Source: Enterococcus montenegrensis
GTDB taxonomy: Bacteria > Bacillota > Bacilli > Lactobacillales > Enterococcaceae
Assembly: GCF_029983095.1 (NCBI RefSeq)
Contig: NZ_CP120467.1
Span: 248,001 to 312,000, forward strand
DNA length: 64,000 nt
Direction of reading: 5' to 3'
Shown here in pieces: positions 34,924 through 44,931 of this stretch. Below the pieces are notes generated by a model. The model made no database searches, had not been told where the DNA came from, and was given only the letters and a program-made list of their open reading frames with translations. Within the stretch, counting starts at the first letter, position 1. Every line of letters begins with the position of its first letter. Both the position numbers and the translations under genes were made by a program.

Positions 34924-34945
34924 AAGAGAGGAGCACAAGCAAGAA

Positions 34946-37030
34946 ATGGCTAGAGAATTTTCGTTAGAAAAAACTCGTAATATTGGTATCATGGCTCACG
35001 TCGATGCAGGTAAAACTACTACGACTGAACGTATCCTTTATTATACAGGTAAAATCCATAAAATTGGTGAAACCCACGAAGGCGCTTCACAAATGGACTG
35101 GATGGAACAAGAACAAGAACGTGGTATCACTATCACTTCTGCTGCGACAACTGCTCAGTGGAAAGGTTACCGTGTCAACATCATCGACACACCAGGACAC
35201 GTGGACTTCACAATTGAAGTACAACGTTCATTGCGTGTATTAGATGGTGCGGTTACTGTCCTTGACTCTCAATCAGGGGTTGAACCACAAACTGAAACTG
35301 TTTGGCGCCAAGCAACAGAATACCGCGTACCTCGTGTTGTATTCTGTAACAAAATGGACAAAATCGGTGCAGACTTCTTGTACTCAGTTTCTACATTACA
35401 CGATCGTTTGGGTGCTAACGCTCATCCAATCCAATTACCAATTGGTGCAGAAGAAGATTTCACCGGTATCATTGACCTTGTGACAATGAAAGCTGAAATC
35501 TACACAAACGACTTAGGTACTGAAATTCAAGAAACTGAAATTCCTGAAGAATACCTAGAACAAGCGCAAGAATGGCGCGAAAAATTAGTGGAAGCAGTAG
35601 CTGAAACTGATGAAGATTTAATGATGAAATATTTAGACGGCGAAGAAATTACTGAAGCTGAATTAAAAGCTGGTATCCGTCAAGCAACAATCAACGTTGA
35701 CTTCTTCCCTGTAATGGCTGGTTCAGCCTTCAAAAACAAAGGGGTTCAATTAATGTTGGATGCTGTTCTTGACTACTTGCCTTCACCATTAGATGTTGAA
35801 GCAATTAAAGGGATCGATCCGAAGACTGACGAAGAAACAACTCGTCCAGCTGACGACGAAGCTCCATTTGCCTCATTAGCATTTAAAGTTATGACTGACC
35901 CATTCGTAGGTCGCCTAACTTTCTTCCGTGTTTATTCTGGTGTCTTAGAAAGTGGTTCATACGTATTGAACGCTTCAAAAGACAAAAAAGAACGTATCGG
36001 ACGTATCTTGCAAATGCACGCCAACACGCGTAACGAAATCGACCGCGTTTATTCCGGTGATATCGCTGCTGCCGTTGGTTTGAAAGATACAACAACAGGG
36101 GACACTCTTTGTGCCTTAGATTCTCCAGTAATCTTAGAATCAATCGAATTCCCTGACCCAGTTATCCAAGTTGCTGTTGAACCTAAATCAAAAGCTGACC
36201 AAGATAAAATGGGTATTGCATTACAAAAACTTGCAGAAGAAGATCCATCATTCCGTGTTGAAACAAACGTTGAAACTGGTGAAACTGTTATCTCAGGGAT
36301 GGGTGAATTGCACTTAGACGTCTTAGTTGACCGTATGCGTCGTGAATTTAAAGTCGAAGCAAACGTTGGTGCTCCTCAAGTTTCTTATCGTGAAACTTTC
36401 CGTGCTGCTACTGAAGCAGAAGGTAAGTTTGTACGTCAGTCTGGTGGTAAAGGTCAATACGGTCACGTATGGATTGAATTTACGCCAAACGAAGAAGGTG
36501 CCGGTTTCGAATTCGAAAACGCCATCGTTGGTGGTGTGGTTCCACGTGAATACATTCCAGCTGTTGAAAAAGGTTTAGTAGATGCAATGGACAACGGTGT
36601 CTTAGCTGGCTATCCATTAGTTGATATTAAAGCAAAACTTTACGACGGTTCTTACCATGATGTCGATTCAAGTGAAACTGCCTTCCGTGTTGCTGCTTCA
36701 ATGGCATTGCGGGCTGCTGCTAAAAAAGCAAAACCTGCAATCTTAGAACCAATGATGAAAGTTACAATTACTGTTCCAGAAGATTACTTAGGTGATATTA
36801 TGGGTCACGTAACTGCTCGTCGTGGTCGCGTTGAAGGTATGGAAGCACACGGTAACTCCCAAATCGTTAATGCTATCGTTCCGTTAGCAGAAATGTTTGG
36901 TTACGCAACTACATTGCGTTCATCTACACAAGGTCGCGGTACTTTCATGATGGTATTTGACCACTATGAAGATGTACCAAAATCTATTCAAGAAGAAATC
37001 ATTAAGAAAAACGGCGGCAAAGCTGAATAA
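34946..37030 (+). CDS. fusA: Elongation factor G
   Basis: Ribosomal translocase GTPase of 694 residues. G1 [16 protein letters not shown]2/switch [13 protein letters not shown]3 DTPGHVDF and G4 NKMDKIG are intact, followed by domains II-V, ending [20 protein letters not shown] is GAGAGGAG. Length is standard and it is a single full copy. Codon use is strongly biased, as expected for high expression. Confidence 0.99.
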   Translation: MAREFSLEKTRNIGIMAHVDAGKTTTTERILYYTGKIHKIGETHEGASQMDWMEQEQERGITITSAATTAQWKGYRVNIIDTPGHVDFTIEVQRSLRVLDGAVTVLDSQSGVEPQTETVWRQATEYRVPRVVFCNKMDKIGADFLYSVSTLHDRLGANAHPIQLPIGAEEDFTGIIDLVTMKAEIYTNDLGTEIQETEIPEEYLEQAQEWREKLVEAVAETDEDLMMKYLDGEEITEAELKAGIRQATINVDFFPVMAGSAFKNKGVQLMLDAVLDYLPSPLDVEAIKGIDPKTDEETTRPADDEAPFASLAFKVMTDPFVGRLTFFRVYSGVLESGSYVLNASKDKKERIGRILQMHANTRNEIDRVYSGDIAAAVGLKDTTTGDTLCALDSPVILESIEFPDPVIQVAVEPKSKADQDKMGIALQKLAEEDPSFRVETNVETGETVISGMGELHLDVLVDRMRREFKVEANVGAPQVSYRETFRAATEAEGKFVRQSGGKGQYGHVWIEFTPNEEGAGFEFENAIVGGVVPREYIPAVEKGLVDAMDNGVLAGYPLVDIKAKLYDGSYHDVDSSETAFRVAASMALRAAAKKAKPAILEPMMKVTITVPEDYLGDIMGHVTARRGRVEGMEAHGNSQIVNAIVPLAEMFGYATTLRSSTQGRGTFMMVFDHYEDVPKSIQEEIIKKNGGKAE

Positions 37031-37084
37031 TTTTTGATGATTAGGATTTTTTTAAAAGAGCTATATTTTTTAAAAAAATTCGTG

Positions 37085-37138
37085 TACAATAATTAACGAT
37101 GATAAGGGCAAACTGTCGCTTGCGGCAGTTTACCTATC
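37085..37138 (+). promoter_or_regulatory. Candidate tuf promoter element and leader hairpin
   Basis: TGTACAAT (37083-37090) resembles a -10 hexamer with a TG-like extension; no convincing -35 is seen. A hairpin follows: AAACTG-CGC with GCG-CAGTTT (about 37110-37131), flanked by GATAAGG and CCTATC. It could be an internal promoter with a structured leader, or a weak fusA terminator. Confidence 0.4.
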
Positions 37139-37182
37139 AAAAAATAAAAACTATTACGTATTTTTAGGAGGAACATTTTAAA

Positions 37183-38370
37183 ATGGCAAAAGAAAAATTT
37201 GACCGTTCTAAACCCCATGTAAACATCGGTACTATCGGACACGTTGACCATGGTAAAACTACTCTTACAGCTGCAATTACAACTGTATTATCTAAAAAAG
37301 GTCTAGCACAAGCTTCTGCTTACGATCAAATTGATGGTGCACCTGAAGAACGCGAACGCGGTATCACAATTTCAACTGCTCACGTTGAGTATGAAACTGA
37401 AAACCGTCACTACGCTCACGTTGACTGCCCAGGACACGCGGACTACGTTAAAAACATGATCACTGGTGCTGCTCAAATGGACGGCGCGATCTTAGTAGTA
37501 TCTGCTGCTGATGGTCCTATGCCTCAAACTCGTGAACACATCCTATTGTCACGTAACGTTGGTGTTCCTTACATCGTCGTATTCTTGAACAAAATGGACA
37601 TGGTTGACGACGAAGAATTATTAGAATTAGTTGAAATGGAAGTTCGTGACTTATTGTCAGAATACGACTTCCCAGGCGACGACACTCCAGTTATCGCAGG
37701 TTCAGCTTTGAAAGCCTTAGAAGGCGACGCTTCATACGAAGAAAAAATCTTAGAATTAATGGCTGCAGTTGATGAATATATCCCAACTCCAGTTCGTGAT
37801 ACTGACAAACCATTCATGATGCCAGTCGAAGACGTATTCTCAATCACTGGTCGTGGTACTGTTGCAACTGGTCGTGTTGAACGTGGACAAGTTCGCGTTG
37901 GTGACGAAGTTGAAATCGTAGGTATCGCTGAAGAAACTGCTAAAACTACTGTAACAGGTGTTGAAATGTTCCGTAAATTGTTGGATTACGCTGAAGCTGG
38001 CGACAACATTGGTGCATTATTACGTGGTGTGGCTCGTGAAGACATCCAACGTGGTCAAGTATTGGCTAAACCAGGTTCAATCACTCCACATACAAAATTT
38101 GCGGCAGAAGTTTACGTTTTAACTAAAGAAGAAGGCGGACGTCACACTCCATTCTTCACAAACTACCGCCCACAATTTTACTTCCGTACAACTGACGTAA
38201 CAGGCGTTGTTGAATTACCAGAAGGTACTGAAATGGTTATGCCTGGCGATAACGTTACTATGGACGTTGAATTAATCCACCCAATCGCGATCGAAGACGG
38301 TACTCGTTTCTCAATCCGTGAAGGCGGACGTACTGTTGGTTCAGGCGTTGTTACAACAATCGAAAAATAA
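37183..38370 (+). CDS. tuf: Elongation factor Tu
   Basis: Delivers aminoacyl-tRNA to the ribosome. 395 residues: G1 GHVDHGKT, switch [16 protein letters not shown]3 DCPGHADY, G4 NKMD, then the two beta barrels ending [13 protein letters not shown] is AGGAGG. The 152-base gap after fusA contains a hairpin and a likely own promoter, so tuf can be expressed above the rest of the str operon. A UUCG-loop terminator follows. Confidence 0.99.
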   Translation: MAKEKFDRSKPHVNIGTIGHVDHGKTTLTAAITTVLSKKGLAQASAYDQIDGAPEERERGITISTAHVEYETENRHYAHVDCPGHADYVKNMITGAAQMDGAILVVSAADGPMPQTREHILLSRNVGVPYIVVFLNKMDMVDDEELLELVEMEVRDLLSEYDFPGDDTPVIAGSALKALEGDASYEEKILELMAAVDEYIPTPVRDTDKPFMMPVEDVFSITGRGTVATGRVERGQVRVGDEVEIVGIAEETAKTTVTGVEMFRKLLDYAEAGDNIGALLRGVAREDIQRGQVLAKPGSITPHTKFAAEVYVLTKEEGGRHTPFFTNYRPQFYFRTTDVTGVVELPEGTEMVMPGDNVTMDVELIHPIAIEDGTRFSIREGGRTVGSGVVTTIEK

Positions 38371-38382
38371 TTCTTGAACTTT

Positions 38383-38416
38383 AGAAGCAAAATCTTCGGA
38401 TTTTGCTTCTTTTTTT
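38383..38416 (+). terminator. tuf terminator with UUCG tetraloop
   Basis: AGAAGCAAAATC (38383-38394) pairs perfectly with GATTTTGCTTCT (38399-38410) around TTCG, followed by TTTTTT. A very stable intrinsic terminator for the str operon. Confidence 0.95.
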
Positions 38417-38510
38417 GACTATAAGAAAAAATAAAAATTTCCTATAGCGGCTTTTTACTGCTAGATTTAAACCGTGCTTTAAAAAATAGATATCTAAGAC
38501 CATAAGGTGA

Positions 38511-38542
38511 GAGCTAGCAGGATTCCTGCCACTTTTTTTATT
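38511..38542 (+). terminator. Small hairpin in the tuf-nitroreductase gap
   Basis: GCAGGA-T-TCCTGC (about 38517-38529) is followed by CAC and seven T residues. No gene precedes it directly. The remaining sequence of 38417-38659 shows nothing else recognisable. Confidence 0.4.
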
Positions 38543-38659
38543 ATTTACATAGGAGTATCCAGCAATTCACAGCAGCCTTTTTAGTAAAGAGTCTGTTTTT
38601 TGCTGCAGTTTATTTCGTAAGCTATCCTTAAAACGAGTACAATAGGCGAAATAAAAGTA

Positions 38660-38721
38660 AAAACCCTACAATTTGAAAACAAGCCCTTTGCGTGGCGTCC
38701 TCTTCAAATTGTAGGATTTTT
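38660..38721. terminator. Bidirectional terminator downstream of the nitroreductase gene
   Basis: AAACCCTACAATTTGAA (about 38660-38676) pairs with TTCAAATTGTAGGATTT (38703-38719) around a 26-base loop. A residues on the left and T residues on the right allow it to work on both strands. Confidence 0.75.
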
Positions 38722-38752
38722 GTGTGAAAGAAATGACGTGTGGTGTTGATTT

Positions 38753-39475
38753 TTAAAGTAAATGTTGTTTTTTTAAATAGTCGTTTAAATGAACGTTCCG
38801 CGGTTCTTTGTAGTAGTCGGCGAATTTTTTAGTCCAAAGTTTTGTTTCACGGGCCTCGCCGAATTTTTTCATCGTCTGGTCGTAATCTTCGATTAATTGA
38901 TAGTCATATGCTTGATAAGTGTCGTAATGAATGACGGCTTTTTCTGGTAGGCGAGGTTTTACCTGCATTTCAACAGTGGGTTTTCCAATGCTAAGACCAG
39001 CGATTGGGTAAACGTAAGGTGGTAGATTGAAAAGTTCACTGACTTGGTCGATTTGATTACGTACACTGCCGACAATCACGCTGCCAAGACCCAATGCTTC
39101 TACTGCAGTGACCGCATTTTGCAATGCTAAACTGGCATCTGTCGTTGCAATAATCAAGGGATTCAGACTATCTGTTACGGCATAATCCACGCCTTGTTTT
39201 AAAGCAACTAATTGTGTGCGCTGTAAGTCGGCCACAAATAATAAAAAGACAGAGCTGTGGAGCATGTGGGGATTACTAGGATTTAATTCAACTAGTTTTT
39301 CCCGCAATTTTTTATTTTTTACCACAATGATCGAGTAGGCTTGGCCATTCATCCAAGACGGTGCTTGGCGACTGGCAGCTAAAATTTCTTGTAGCTGTTC
39401 CTCTTTTAGCTCGTAGTTTTCGTCAAAGTTGCGATAGCTACGGTGATTTTTCAATAATGTGATAACGTCCTTCAT
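38753..39475 (-). CDS. NADPH-dependent nitroreductase / FMN reductase, NfsA type
   Basis: A 240-residue flavoprotein of the nitroreductase family: LLKNHRSYRNFDE at the N-terminus (FMN phosphate contacts), ASRQAPSWMNGQAYSIIVV, ALGLGSVIVGSVRNQ and a C-terminal extension typical of NfsA/FRP. It reduces flavins, quinones or nitroaromatics with NADPH. RBS is AGGAGG. It lies downstream of pdxR on the same strand, after 32 bases, so the two may be co-transcribed. No link to vitamin B6 is evident. Confidence 0.88.
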   Translation of the reverse strand: MKDVITLLKNHRSYRNFDENYELKEEQLQEILAASRQAPSWMNGQAYSIIVVKNKKLREKLVELNPSNPHMLHSSVFLLFVADLQRTQLVALKQGVDYAVTDSLNPLIIATTDASLALQNAVTAVEALGLGSVIVGSVRNQIDQVSELFNLPPYVYPIAGLSIGKPTVEMQVKPRLPEKAVIHYDTYQAYDYQLIEDYDQTMKKFGEARETKLWTKKFADYYKEPRNVHLNDYLKKQHLL

Positions 39476-39507
39476 TTTTTGCCTCCTAAAATTAGAAATT
39501 GTTTGTG

Positions 39508-40941
39508 TTATGCCTTTGTTGAAGGTGTCTTACGTAAAAGCTTGCGAGTAATTCGTTCCATTTTTTCTGCCAGCGTCGTTACCAGCTCCGGCGTTAGCTG
39601 GGTATAATTTATTCGCATAGACATTGTATCATTACTAAAGAAAAAAGAAGGGGCGACCAATAAATTTTCCTCGAAAAATAGTTGCCAATCTTTGCGGTTC
39701 AAATTTTGGTGTTGCCACGTAAACCAATAATAAAGGCCGCCTTTAATTTTTGTGAATTCCCAATCTGTTTTAAAGGGGGCAAAAGTTTCGCACAATAGCT
39801 GGCTGCGTTGTTCAAGTTCTTTGATGAGTTGGGCGTGTTGGGTATCGTATTCAGGACTACTTAAGGCAATGTTGGCCAATATTTGGGTGAATAAGTTGGT
39901 TTCGCTATCCAATGACTTTTTCGTATTAGCGAGGGAAGAGATCAAATTTTTAGGAGCCAACAGCCAGCCAATTTTAATACTGGAACCAAAAATTTTTGAC
40001 AAAGAACCAAGGTAGAGCACTTGTTCGGGCGCAATTTCCTTTAATTTAGGAATTGGGGTCGTGAAATCTAACTCGCCAAAGATGTCGTCTTCAATAATGG
40101 GAACGTAATACTTGCGACAGATTTCAATGATTTTTAGCCGACGTTCATAAGAAAGACAGCGGCTAGTTGGATTTTGAAAAGTAGGGTTTAAATAGAGTAG
40201 TTTTACTTTTTTTGCTAAAATCTGCTTTTCTAATTCACTGGGCATAATTCCTTCGTGATCGGTGGCAATGCCTTCTAGCCGCAATCCCAGCGACTGAAAA
40301 AGAGGTAGTGCAAATAAAAATGACGGATCTTCTGTGGCAATCACATCACCAGGTTGTAAGAGTGTCTGCAAAATTAGTGAAATTCCCTGCGTCGAGCCAG
40401 CAGTAATCAATAAGTCCTGATTTTTTAAGGAGAGCTGGAATTTTTGGGCTAATTTTTTTGTAATTGTAGCCTTTAAGGGCAAATAACCAGTATCCCGCAA
40501 ATTTTTTTCTTCTTTAATAATTTGGTCCCAGGATAAAGCCGGAAATTTAAAAGCCGGAATTAAGTCCTGGGGTAGCTCGCCATTGGCTAAATCGATTGTT
40601 TGCAAGTTTTTACGCAATTGGTGTTGTGCTTTACTGTAAGGATCTTGCTGACTGCGACTGGCCAGTAAATGCTGCCATTGAAATTGCGGTGCTTGCCGCG
40701 AGCCCCACCGACCCTTGGCGACTTCGGTTCCGCTGCCTTGTTTGCGGACAAGCCAGCCTAAACTGGTTAACTCTTCTAATGCATGGTTGACAGTGGAACG
40801 GTTAACGTGATAAAAGTCGGCCATTTTTCGCTCGGGCATGAGGCGATCACCAGGGGCTAATTTTCCAGATTCGATTTCTGCGATGATAACTTCCATTAGT
40901 TGTTGGAACAAAGGTGTTTTACTTTTACGGTTTAAAGTCAT
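39508..40941 (-). CDS. pdxR: PdxR, MocR-family regulator of vitamin B6 salvage
   Basis: A 477-residue fusion of a GntR-type winged helix (1-75, with GDRLMPERKMADFYHVNRSTVNHALEELTS) and an aminotransferase-like domain (from about 100). The latter has the PLP-binding Lys in YLGSLSKIFGSSIKIGW and LYLNPTFQNPTSRCLS. PLP binding is known to change DNA binding in this family. It is divergent from pdxK-pdxU, as in Streptococcus mutans where PdxR controls those genes. A palindrome lies between them. Confidence 0.87.
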   Translation of the reverse strand: MTLNRKSKTPLFQQLMEVIIAEIESGKLAPGDRLMPERKMADFYHVNRSTVNHALEELTSLGWLVRKQGSGTEVAKGRWGSRQAPQFQWQHLLASRSQQDPYSKAQHQLRKNLQTIDLANGELPQDLIPAFKFPALSWDQIIKEEKNLRDTGYLPLKATITKKLAQKFQLSLKNQDLLITAGSTQGISLILQTLLQPGDVIATEDPSFLFALPLFQSLGLRLEGIATDHEGIMPSELEKQILAKKVKLLYLNPTFQNPTSRCLSYERRLKIIEICRKYYVPIIEDDIFGELDFTTPIPKLKEIAPEQVLYLGSLSKIFGSSIKIGWLLAPKNLISSLANTKKSLDSETNLFTQILANIALSSPEYDTQHAQLIKELEQRSQLLCETFAPFKTDWEFTKIKGGLYYWFTWQHQNLNRKDWQLFFEENLLVAPSFFFSNDTMSMRINYTQLTPELVTTLAEKMERITRKLLRKTPSTKA

Positions 40942-40997
40942 AAATGCTCCTTTGTAAAATTAAGATTTTGCTTTCTAGAAATTATAGTCCAAAAATT

Positions 40998-41025
40998 AAT
41001 TGGTTGGTTTCAAAATAAACCAATT
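40998..41025. promoter_or_regulatory. Candidate PdxR operator
   Basis: AATTGGTT (40998-41005) is repeated inverted as AACCAATT (41018-41025) in the divergent pdxR/pdxK region. Further TTGGT half-sites (GGTTGGTTT, AATTGGTCG) surround it, as known MocR operators contain both direct and inverted half-sites. Confidence 0.6.
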
Positions 41026-41131
41026 GGTCGTTTCCGTCAAGAAGTACAAGCCCTATACTTAAAATTAGTATCCGCAAAAATGAGTTTAGCAAAAATGGGC
41101 TAATAATAGGTATTTAAAAAGGAGTGGTCAA

Positions 41132-41956
41132 ATGAAAAAGGTATTAACAATTGCGGGTTCTGATTCTACCGGTGGTGCCGGATTGGAAGCCGATTTGAAA
41201 ACCTTCGAAGAATACGGTGTTTTTGGTTTTGCGAGTATTACTTCGATCGTCACAATGGATCCCAAAACAGGTTGGTCCCATGAAGTGACGGAATTACCGG
41301 CTGAACTGTTGTTAAAGCAACTTATTTCTGCTTTTGCCGGAGCGGATATGGCAGCTTTGAAAACAGGGATGATGGGAAATGATGCCAATATTTTAGCGGC
41401 TGTTGATTTTTTGGACAAGCAGCAGGTGGAAAATATAGTCGTCGATCCAGTTATTGCCTGTAAAGGTACGGCGCAAATTTTGCAACCGGAAGTAGTTACG
41501 GCAATCAAAAAATATTTATTACCGCTGGCGACGATTACCACCCCTAATTTAGTAGAGGCCGGAATTTTAGCGGAGCTAGGTGATTTGAGCAATCTTACGG
41601 ATATGAAAAAAGCGGCCCGGGCCATTTGGCAACAAGGGGCAAAAAACGTTGTCATAAAAGGCGGTCATCGCTTAGGAAGTGATAAAGCTATTGATCTATT
41701 TTACGACGGGGCTGAATTTGTCACCTTTGAAAATGAATTGTACCAAACCGATTTCAATCATGGTGCGGGCTGTACTTTTGCTGCGGCAGTGACAGCCGGT
41801 CTGGCTAAAGGGGCTCCGATGAAACGAGCTGTGGCGATGGCCAAACAATTTGTCGCCGCTGCTATTAAAGAAGGCGTGCAGATTAATCCTTATGTCGGAC
41901 ACGTCTGGCATGGTGCTTACAACAAGGCGCAAAAAAGAATGGAGGCCATCCAATGA
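41132..41956 (+). CDS. pdxK: Pyridoxine/pyridoxal/pyridoxamine kinase (ThiD-like)
   Basis: A 274-residue ribokinase-fold kinase with TIAGSDSTGGAGLEADLKTF at the N-terminus, VDPVIACKG, and the anion hole/catalytic Asp in FNHGAGCTFAAAVTAGL. The fold is shared with HMP kinase ThiD. The context (divergent PdxR, downstream B6 transporter) points to vitamin B6 phosphorylation. RBS is AAAAGGAG. It overlaps pdxU by 4 bases (ATGA), so both are co-translated. Confidence 0.85.
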   Translation: MKKVLTIAGSDSTGGAGLEADLKTFEEYGVFGFASITSIVTMDPKTGWSHEVTELPAELLLKQLISAFAGADMAALKTGMMGNDANILAAVDFLDKQQVENIVVDPVIACKGTAQILQPEVVTAIKKYLLPLATITTPNLVEAGILAELGDLSNLTDMKKAARAIWQQGAKNVVIKGGHRLGSDKAIDLFYDGAEFVTFENELYQTDFNHGAGCTFAAAVTAGLAKGAPMKRAVAMAKQFVAAAIKEGVQINPYVGHVWHGAYNKAQKRMEAIQ

Positions 41957-42501
41957 AAAAAGATTTTTCCGTCCAAGCAATTGTCTTAGTAGCGTTGTTT
42001 ACTGCTTTGACTGTAATCGGAACCACGATTAAAATTCCACTACCCACCGGAGCTTTTGTCCATTTAGGCAATGCGGTATTATTATTGGCAGTTTTATTAT
42101 TAGGCTACTTTAAAGGTTCATTAGCAGGTGGGTTGGGATTTTTCATCTTTGATATGTTAAACGGCTACGCCACAGAAGCACCGTATTTTATTTTGGAGAG
42201 CTTTATTGTTGGTGCAGCAGCCTATGGGGCATTACTTCTTTTTAAGAAAAAACCAACAGCGCTTTGGCAAGTTGTTGTCATTGGTTGTGTGACAGGGATT
42301 GCAAAAGTGGCAATGACCCAAATCAAAAATACAGTGATGTTAGTCATCGCCGGAGCGGACGTACAGGCAGCTTTTGTAGGCGCAGCGGCGAAATTACCAG
42401 CAACGTTAATCAATGTTAGCATGACTGTTTTGATTGTAGCCTTTTTGTACTTTCCGCTAAGAAAAGCTTTGACTGCTACGATGAAACGTTCTTTTGTTTA
42501 A
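41953..42501 (+). CDS. pdxU: ECF transporter substrate-binding membrane protein, probable pyridoxine
   Basis: A 182-residue S component with about five or six hydrophobic segments (IVLVALFTALTVIGTTI, AVLLLAVLLLGYFKGS, LINVSMTVLIVAFLYF). It would dock on the shared EcfA-EcfA'-EcfT module, whose ATPase genes ecfA1 and ecfA2 lie at the end of this window. Substrate is inferred from coupling to pdxK and from the PdxR neighbour. A long hairpin terminator follows. Confidence 0.82.
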   Translation: MKKDFSVQAIVLVALFTALTVIGTTIKIPLPTGAFVHLGNAVLLLAVLLLGYFKGSLAGGLGFFIFDMLNGYATEAPYFILESFIVGAAAYGALLLFKKKPTALWQVVVIGCVTGIAKVAMTQIKNTVMLVIAGADVQAAFVGAAAKLPATLINVSMTVLIVAFLYFPLRKALTATMKRSFV

Positions 42502-42509
42502 TTTAAAAG

Positions 42510-42582
42510 CTACTGTTTGTAAAAATAGTTTTGGCGAAGTGTTAAGGCGCTAAAACCATAGAATACAGACAGTAGTTTTTTT
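42510..42582 (+). terminator. Nested terminator after pdxU
   Basis: CTACTGTTTGTA (42510-42521) pairs with TACAGACAGTAG (42564-42575) and GTTTTGGCG (42528-42536) with CGCTAAAAC (42548-42556), followed by T residues to 42582. The rest of 42583-42871 must hold the phnD promoter (a TATTAT near 42817) but no gene. Confidence 0.8.
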
Positions 42583-42871
42583 CACTTGGTGGGGAATGTT
42601 CGTGTTTTATCCGGTTTTCAGCGTAGTAAAAAGCGATTATCTCTTAGAAAAAATATTAACAAGCTTGTTTTGGCTATGGTTAGCAATTAAGAAATTTCTT
42701 TTCATTATTGAATAATAAAAGTGAAGGGGATCTTTCAAGTATTATTTACCTAAAAACTAGATAAATTCCCTGCCTTTTTTAAAAATATTCGTCTTTTCAA
42801 GCAGTTTAAATTATGTTATTATTTGTTCGCAGTGAAATCTGTGCTGTAGTTATTCATTATGGGAGGATATT

Positions 42872-43930
42872 ATGTTTAAAAAAGTTTTGAAAGTGGGTTT
42901 GGCAAGTGCGGCAGCGATGCTTTTACTAGCTGGCTGTGGTAATTCTTCATCAAATGATAGCAAAGGTGAAAAAGATGCCGATGGTAACATCAAGTTGGAA
43001 AAGCTGACAATTGGTTTTGTACCGTCTCGTGACGCAGATGAAATCGTAACAGCTACTGAACCTTTGAAAAATCTTTTGAAAGACCAAATGAAAAAAGAAG
43101 GCTATAACATCGAAAACGTGGATATCTCTGTTGGTACGAGTTATGAAGCGGTTGGTGAATCATTGTCTTCTGGTACGCTTGATGTTGGTTTCATTCCAGG
43201 TGGGACGTATGTCTTATACGAAGATGGAACAGACGTATTATTAACTGCAACACGGAAAGGTTTATCCATTGATTCAGACGATGCGAAAGTTTGGAACGAT
43301 GAAAAACCAACAAAAAACACAGACGAACAAGTTGCTTACTACCGCGCATTGATTATTGCAGGTCCTTCAGCAAAAGGCCAAGCTTTAGCTAAAAAAGTTA
43401 ACGCTGGTGAAAAATTGACTTGGAATGATTTAAACAGTGCTTCTTGGGCAATGGCAAACTCTTCATCTTCAGCAGGTTACATCTACCCAACCTTATGGAT
43501 GAACAAAAACTACGATAAAACATTATTAGATTTAAAAGATGCGGTTCAATCTGACTCTTATGCAAGTTCATTTGCCCGTTTAGCGGCTGGTCAAATCGAC
43601 GTTGTGATGGCCTATGCCGATGCACGTTTAGACTATGTTGACACTTGGACAAAAGAATTTGGTCGTAAAAATGATATTTGGTCTGAAACAAACGTTATCG
43701 GTGTAACAGACCCAATCTATAACGACACAATCAGCGTCAGCAAAAATGCACCAAACATGGACGCAAAATTGAAAAAAGCACTAAGCAAAGCCTTTATTGA
43801 AATTGGTAAAACAGATGAAGGTAAAAAAGTAATCAGCATTTACAACCACGAAGGTTATAAAGAAGCAAAAGCTTCTGATTACGACGATGAGAAAAAAGCA
43901 CAAGAATTAATCAAAAAAATTAGCGAATAA
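42872..43930 (+). CDS. phnD: PhnD-type substrate-binding lipoprotein
   Basis: A 352-residue lipoprotein: signal peptide with lipobox LLAGC (Cys about residue 22), Ser/Asn-rich linker, then the PhnD domain (KLTIGFVPSRDADEIV, GTSYEAVGESLSSGTLDVGFIPGGTYV, SSSSAGYIYPTLWM, GQIDVVMAYADARLDYV). The family binds phosphonates, phosphite or phosphate esters. No C-P lyase genes are visible nearby, so the ligand is open. A terminator separates it from phnC. Confidence 0.9.
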   Translation: MFKKVLKVGLASAAAMLLLAGCGNSSSNDSKGEKDADGNIKLEKLTIGFVPSRDADEIVTATEPLKNLLKDQMKKEGYNIENVDISVGTSYEAVGESLSSGTLDVGFIPGGTYVLYEDGTDVLLTATRKGLSIDSDDAKVWNDEKPTKNTDEQVAYYRALIIAGPSAKGQALAKKVNAGEKLTWNDLNSASWAMANSSSSAGYIYPTLWMNKNYDKTLLDLKDAVQSDSYASSFARLAAGQIDVVMAYADARLDYVDTWTKEFGRKNDIWSETNVIGVTDPIYNDTISVSKNAPNMDAKLKKALSKAFIEIGKTDEGKKVISIYNHEGYKEAKASDYDDEKKAQELIKKISE

Positions 43931-43960
43931 TCGCGCAACTAGCACGAAAAATAGTAAAGC

Positions 43961-43998
43961 AGGGGTTGTGTTCATTAACACAATCCCTTCCTTTCTGT
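43961..43998 (+). terminator. Terminator between phnD and phnC
   Basis: GGGGTTGTGTT (43962-43972) pairs with AACACAATCCC (43977-43987), with one G-U pair, followed by TTCCTTTCTGTTT. It probably sets a higher level of binding protein than of ATPase and permeases. Confidence 0.7.
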
Positions 43999-44178
43999 TT
44001 GCAATGCTGGAAATTTTTACGGGATAAGCCGAAATTTTAATGGTTCTTGCCAAGTAAAAGCTTTTACCTGAGGTAGGATGGCTTTGCAGTGAAATTAAAA
44101 TTTCGTCTTATTGTGGGAAAAAGTGTTTTTCGACAGTAATTAGTAATTATTAAAACTTCAGTGTGAAAGGATACAGCA

Positions 44179-44931
44179 ATGATTAAATTTGAAGATGTGC
44201 AAAAAGTTTATCCTAACGGTACCGTTGCACTAAAAGACATTAATTTAGAAATCCAACAAGGTGAATTCGTGGCAATTATCGGCCTTTCCGGCGCAGGGAA
44301 GTCTACTTTAATTCGTTGTATTAACCGCATGCACGACATTAATTCTGGCACGTTACTTGTTAATGATGTCAATGTTAGTCAATTAAAAGGAAAAGAAATT
44401 CGTGAATTCCGCAAAAATATTGGGATGATTTTCCAATCTTTTAACTTAGTAACACGTTCTACGGTTTTAAAAAATGTTTTGGTTTCTTCAGTGCCAGACA
44501 TGCCTTTGTGGCGTCGGACCTTAGGGATTTTCCCCAAAGAAGATAAAATCCGTGCGCTAGAAGCATTAGATAATGTTGGAATCTTAGACAAAGCCTATAC
44601 TCGAGTAGACCAACTTTCCGGTGGGCAACAACAACGGGTCGCTTTAGCCCGCACGCTAGCCCGCAAGCCAGGCATTATTTTAGCTGACGAACCGGTAGCT
44701 TCTCTTGATCCTGTTACAGCAAAATCAGTTATGGAAGATTTACGTCGTATCAATCGAGAAATGAATGTTTCTATTTTGTTGAATATTCACCATGTGGAAT
44801 TAGCGTTAGAATATTGTGATCGTGTTATTGGGATTCGTCAAGGTGAAATCGTTTATGACGGACCAACCGATGTAGTGAATCAAAGCATCTTGGATGAAAT
44901 TTACGGCAAAAATCAACCTGTGGAAGCGTAG
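44179..44931 (+). CDS. phnC: Phosphonate-type ABC transporter ATPase
   Basis: A 250-residue ATPase: Walker A GLSGAGKSTLIR, Q-loop MIFQSFNLV, signature LSGGQQQRVALA, Walker B ILADEPVASLD and H-loop NIHHVELA. PhnC-specific features include VLVSSVPDMPLWRRTLGIFP after the Q-loop. It powers the PhnE permeases. RBS is AAAGGA. The stop TAG abuts the phnE start directly. Confidence 0.95.
   Translation: MIKFEDVQKVYPNGTVALKDINLEIQQGEFVAIIGLSGAGKSTLIRCINRMHDINSGTLLVNDVNVSQLKGKEIREFRKNIGMIFQSFNLVTRSTVLKNVLVSSVPDMPLWRRTLGIFPKEDKIRALEALDNVGILDKAYTRVDQLSGGQQQRVALARTLARKPGIILADEPVASLDPVTAKSVMEDLRRINREMNVSILLNIHHVELALEYCDRVIGIRQGEIVYDGPTDVVNQSILDEIYGKNQPVEA

Noticed and set aside
41128-41655. 175-codon antisense ORF opposite pdxK
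   Set aside because: It lies wholly against a gene with clear kinase motifs, and its composition (Ser, Ala, Ile rich, no motif) is typical of a shadow frame.
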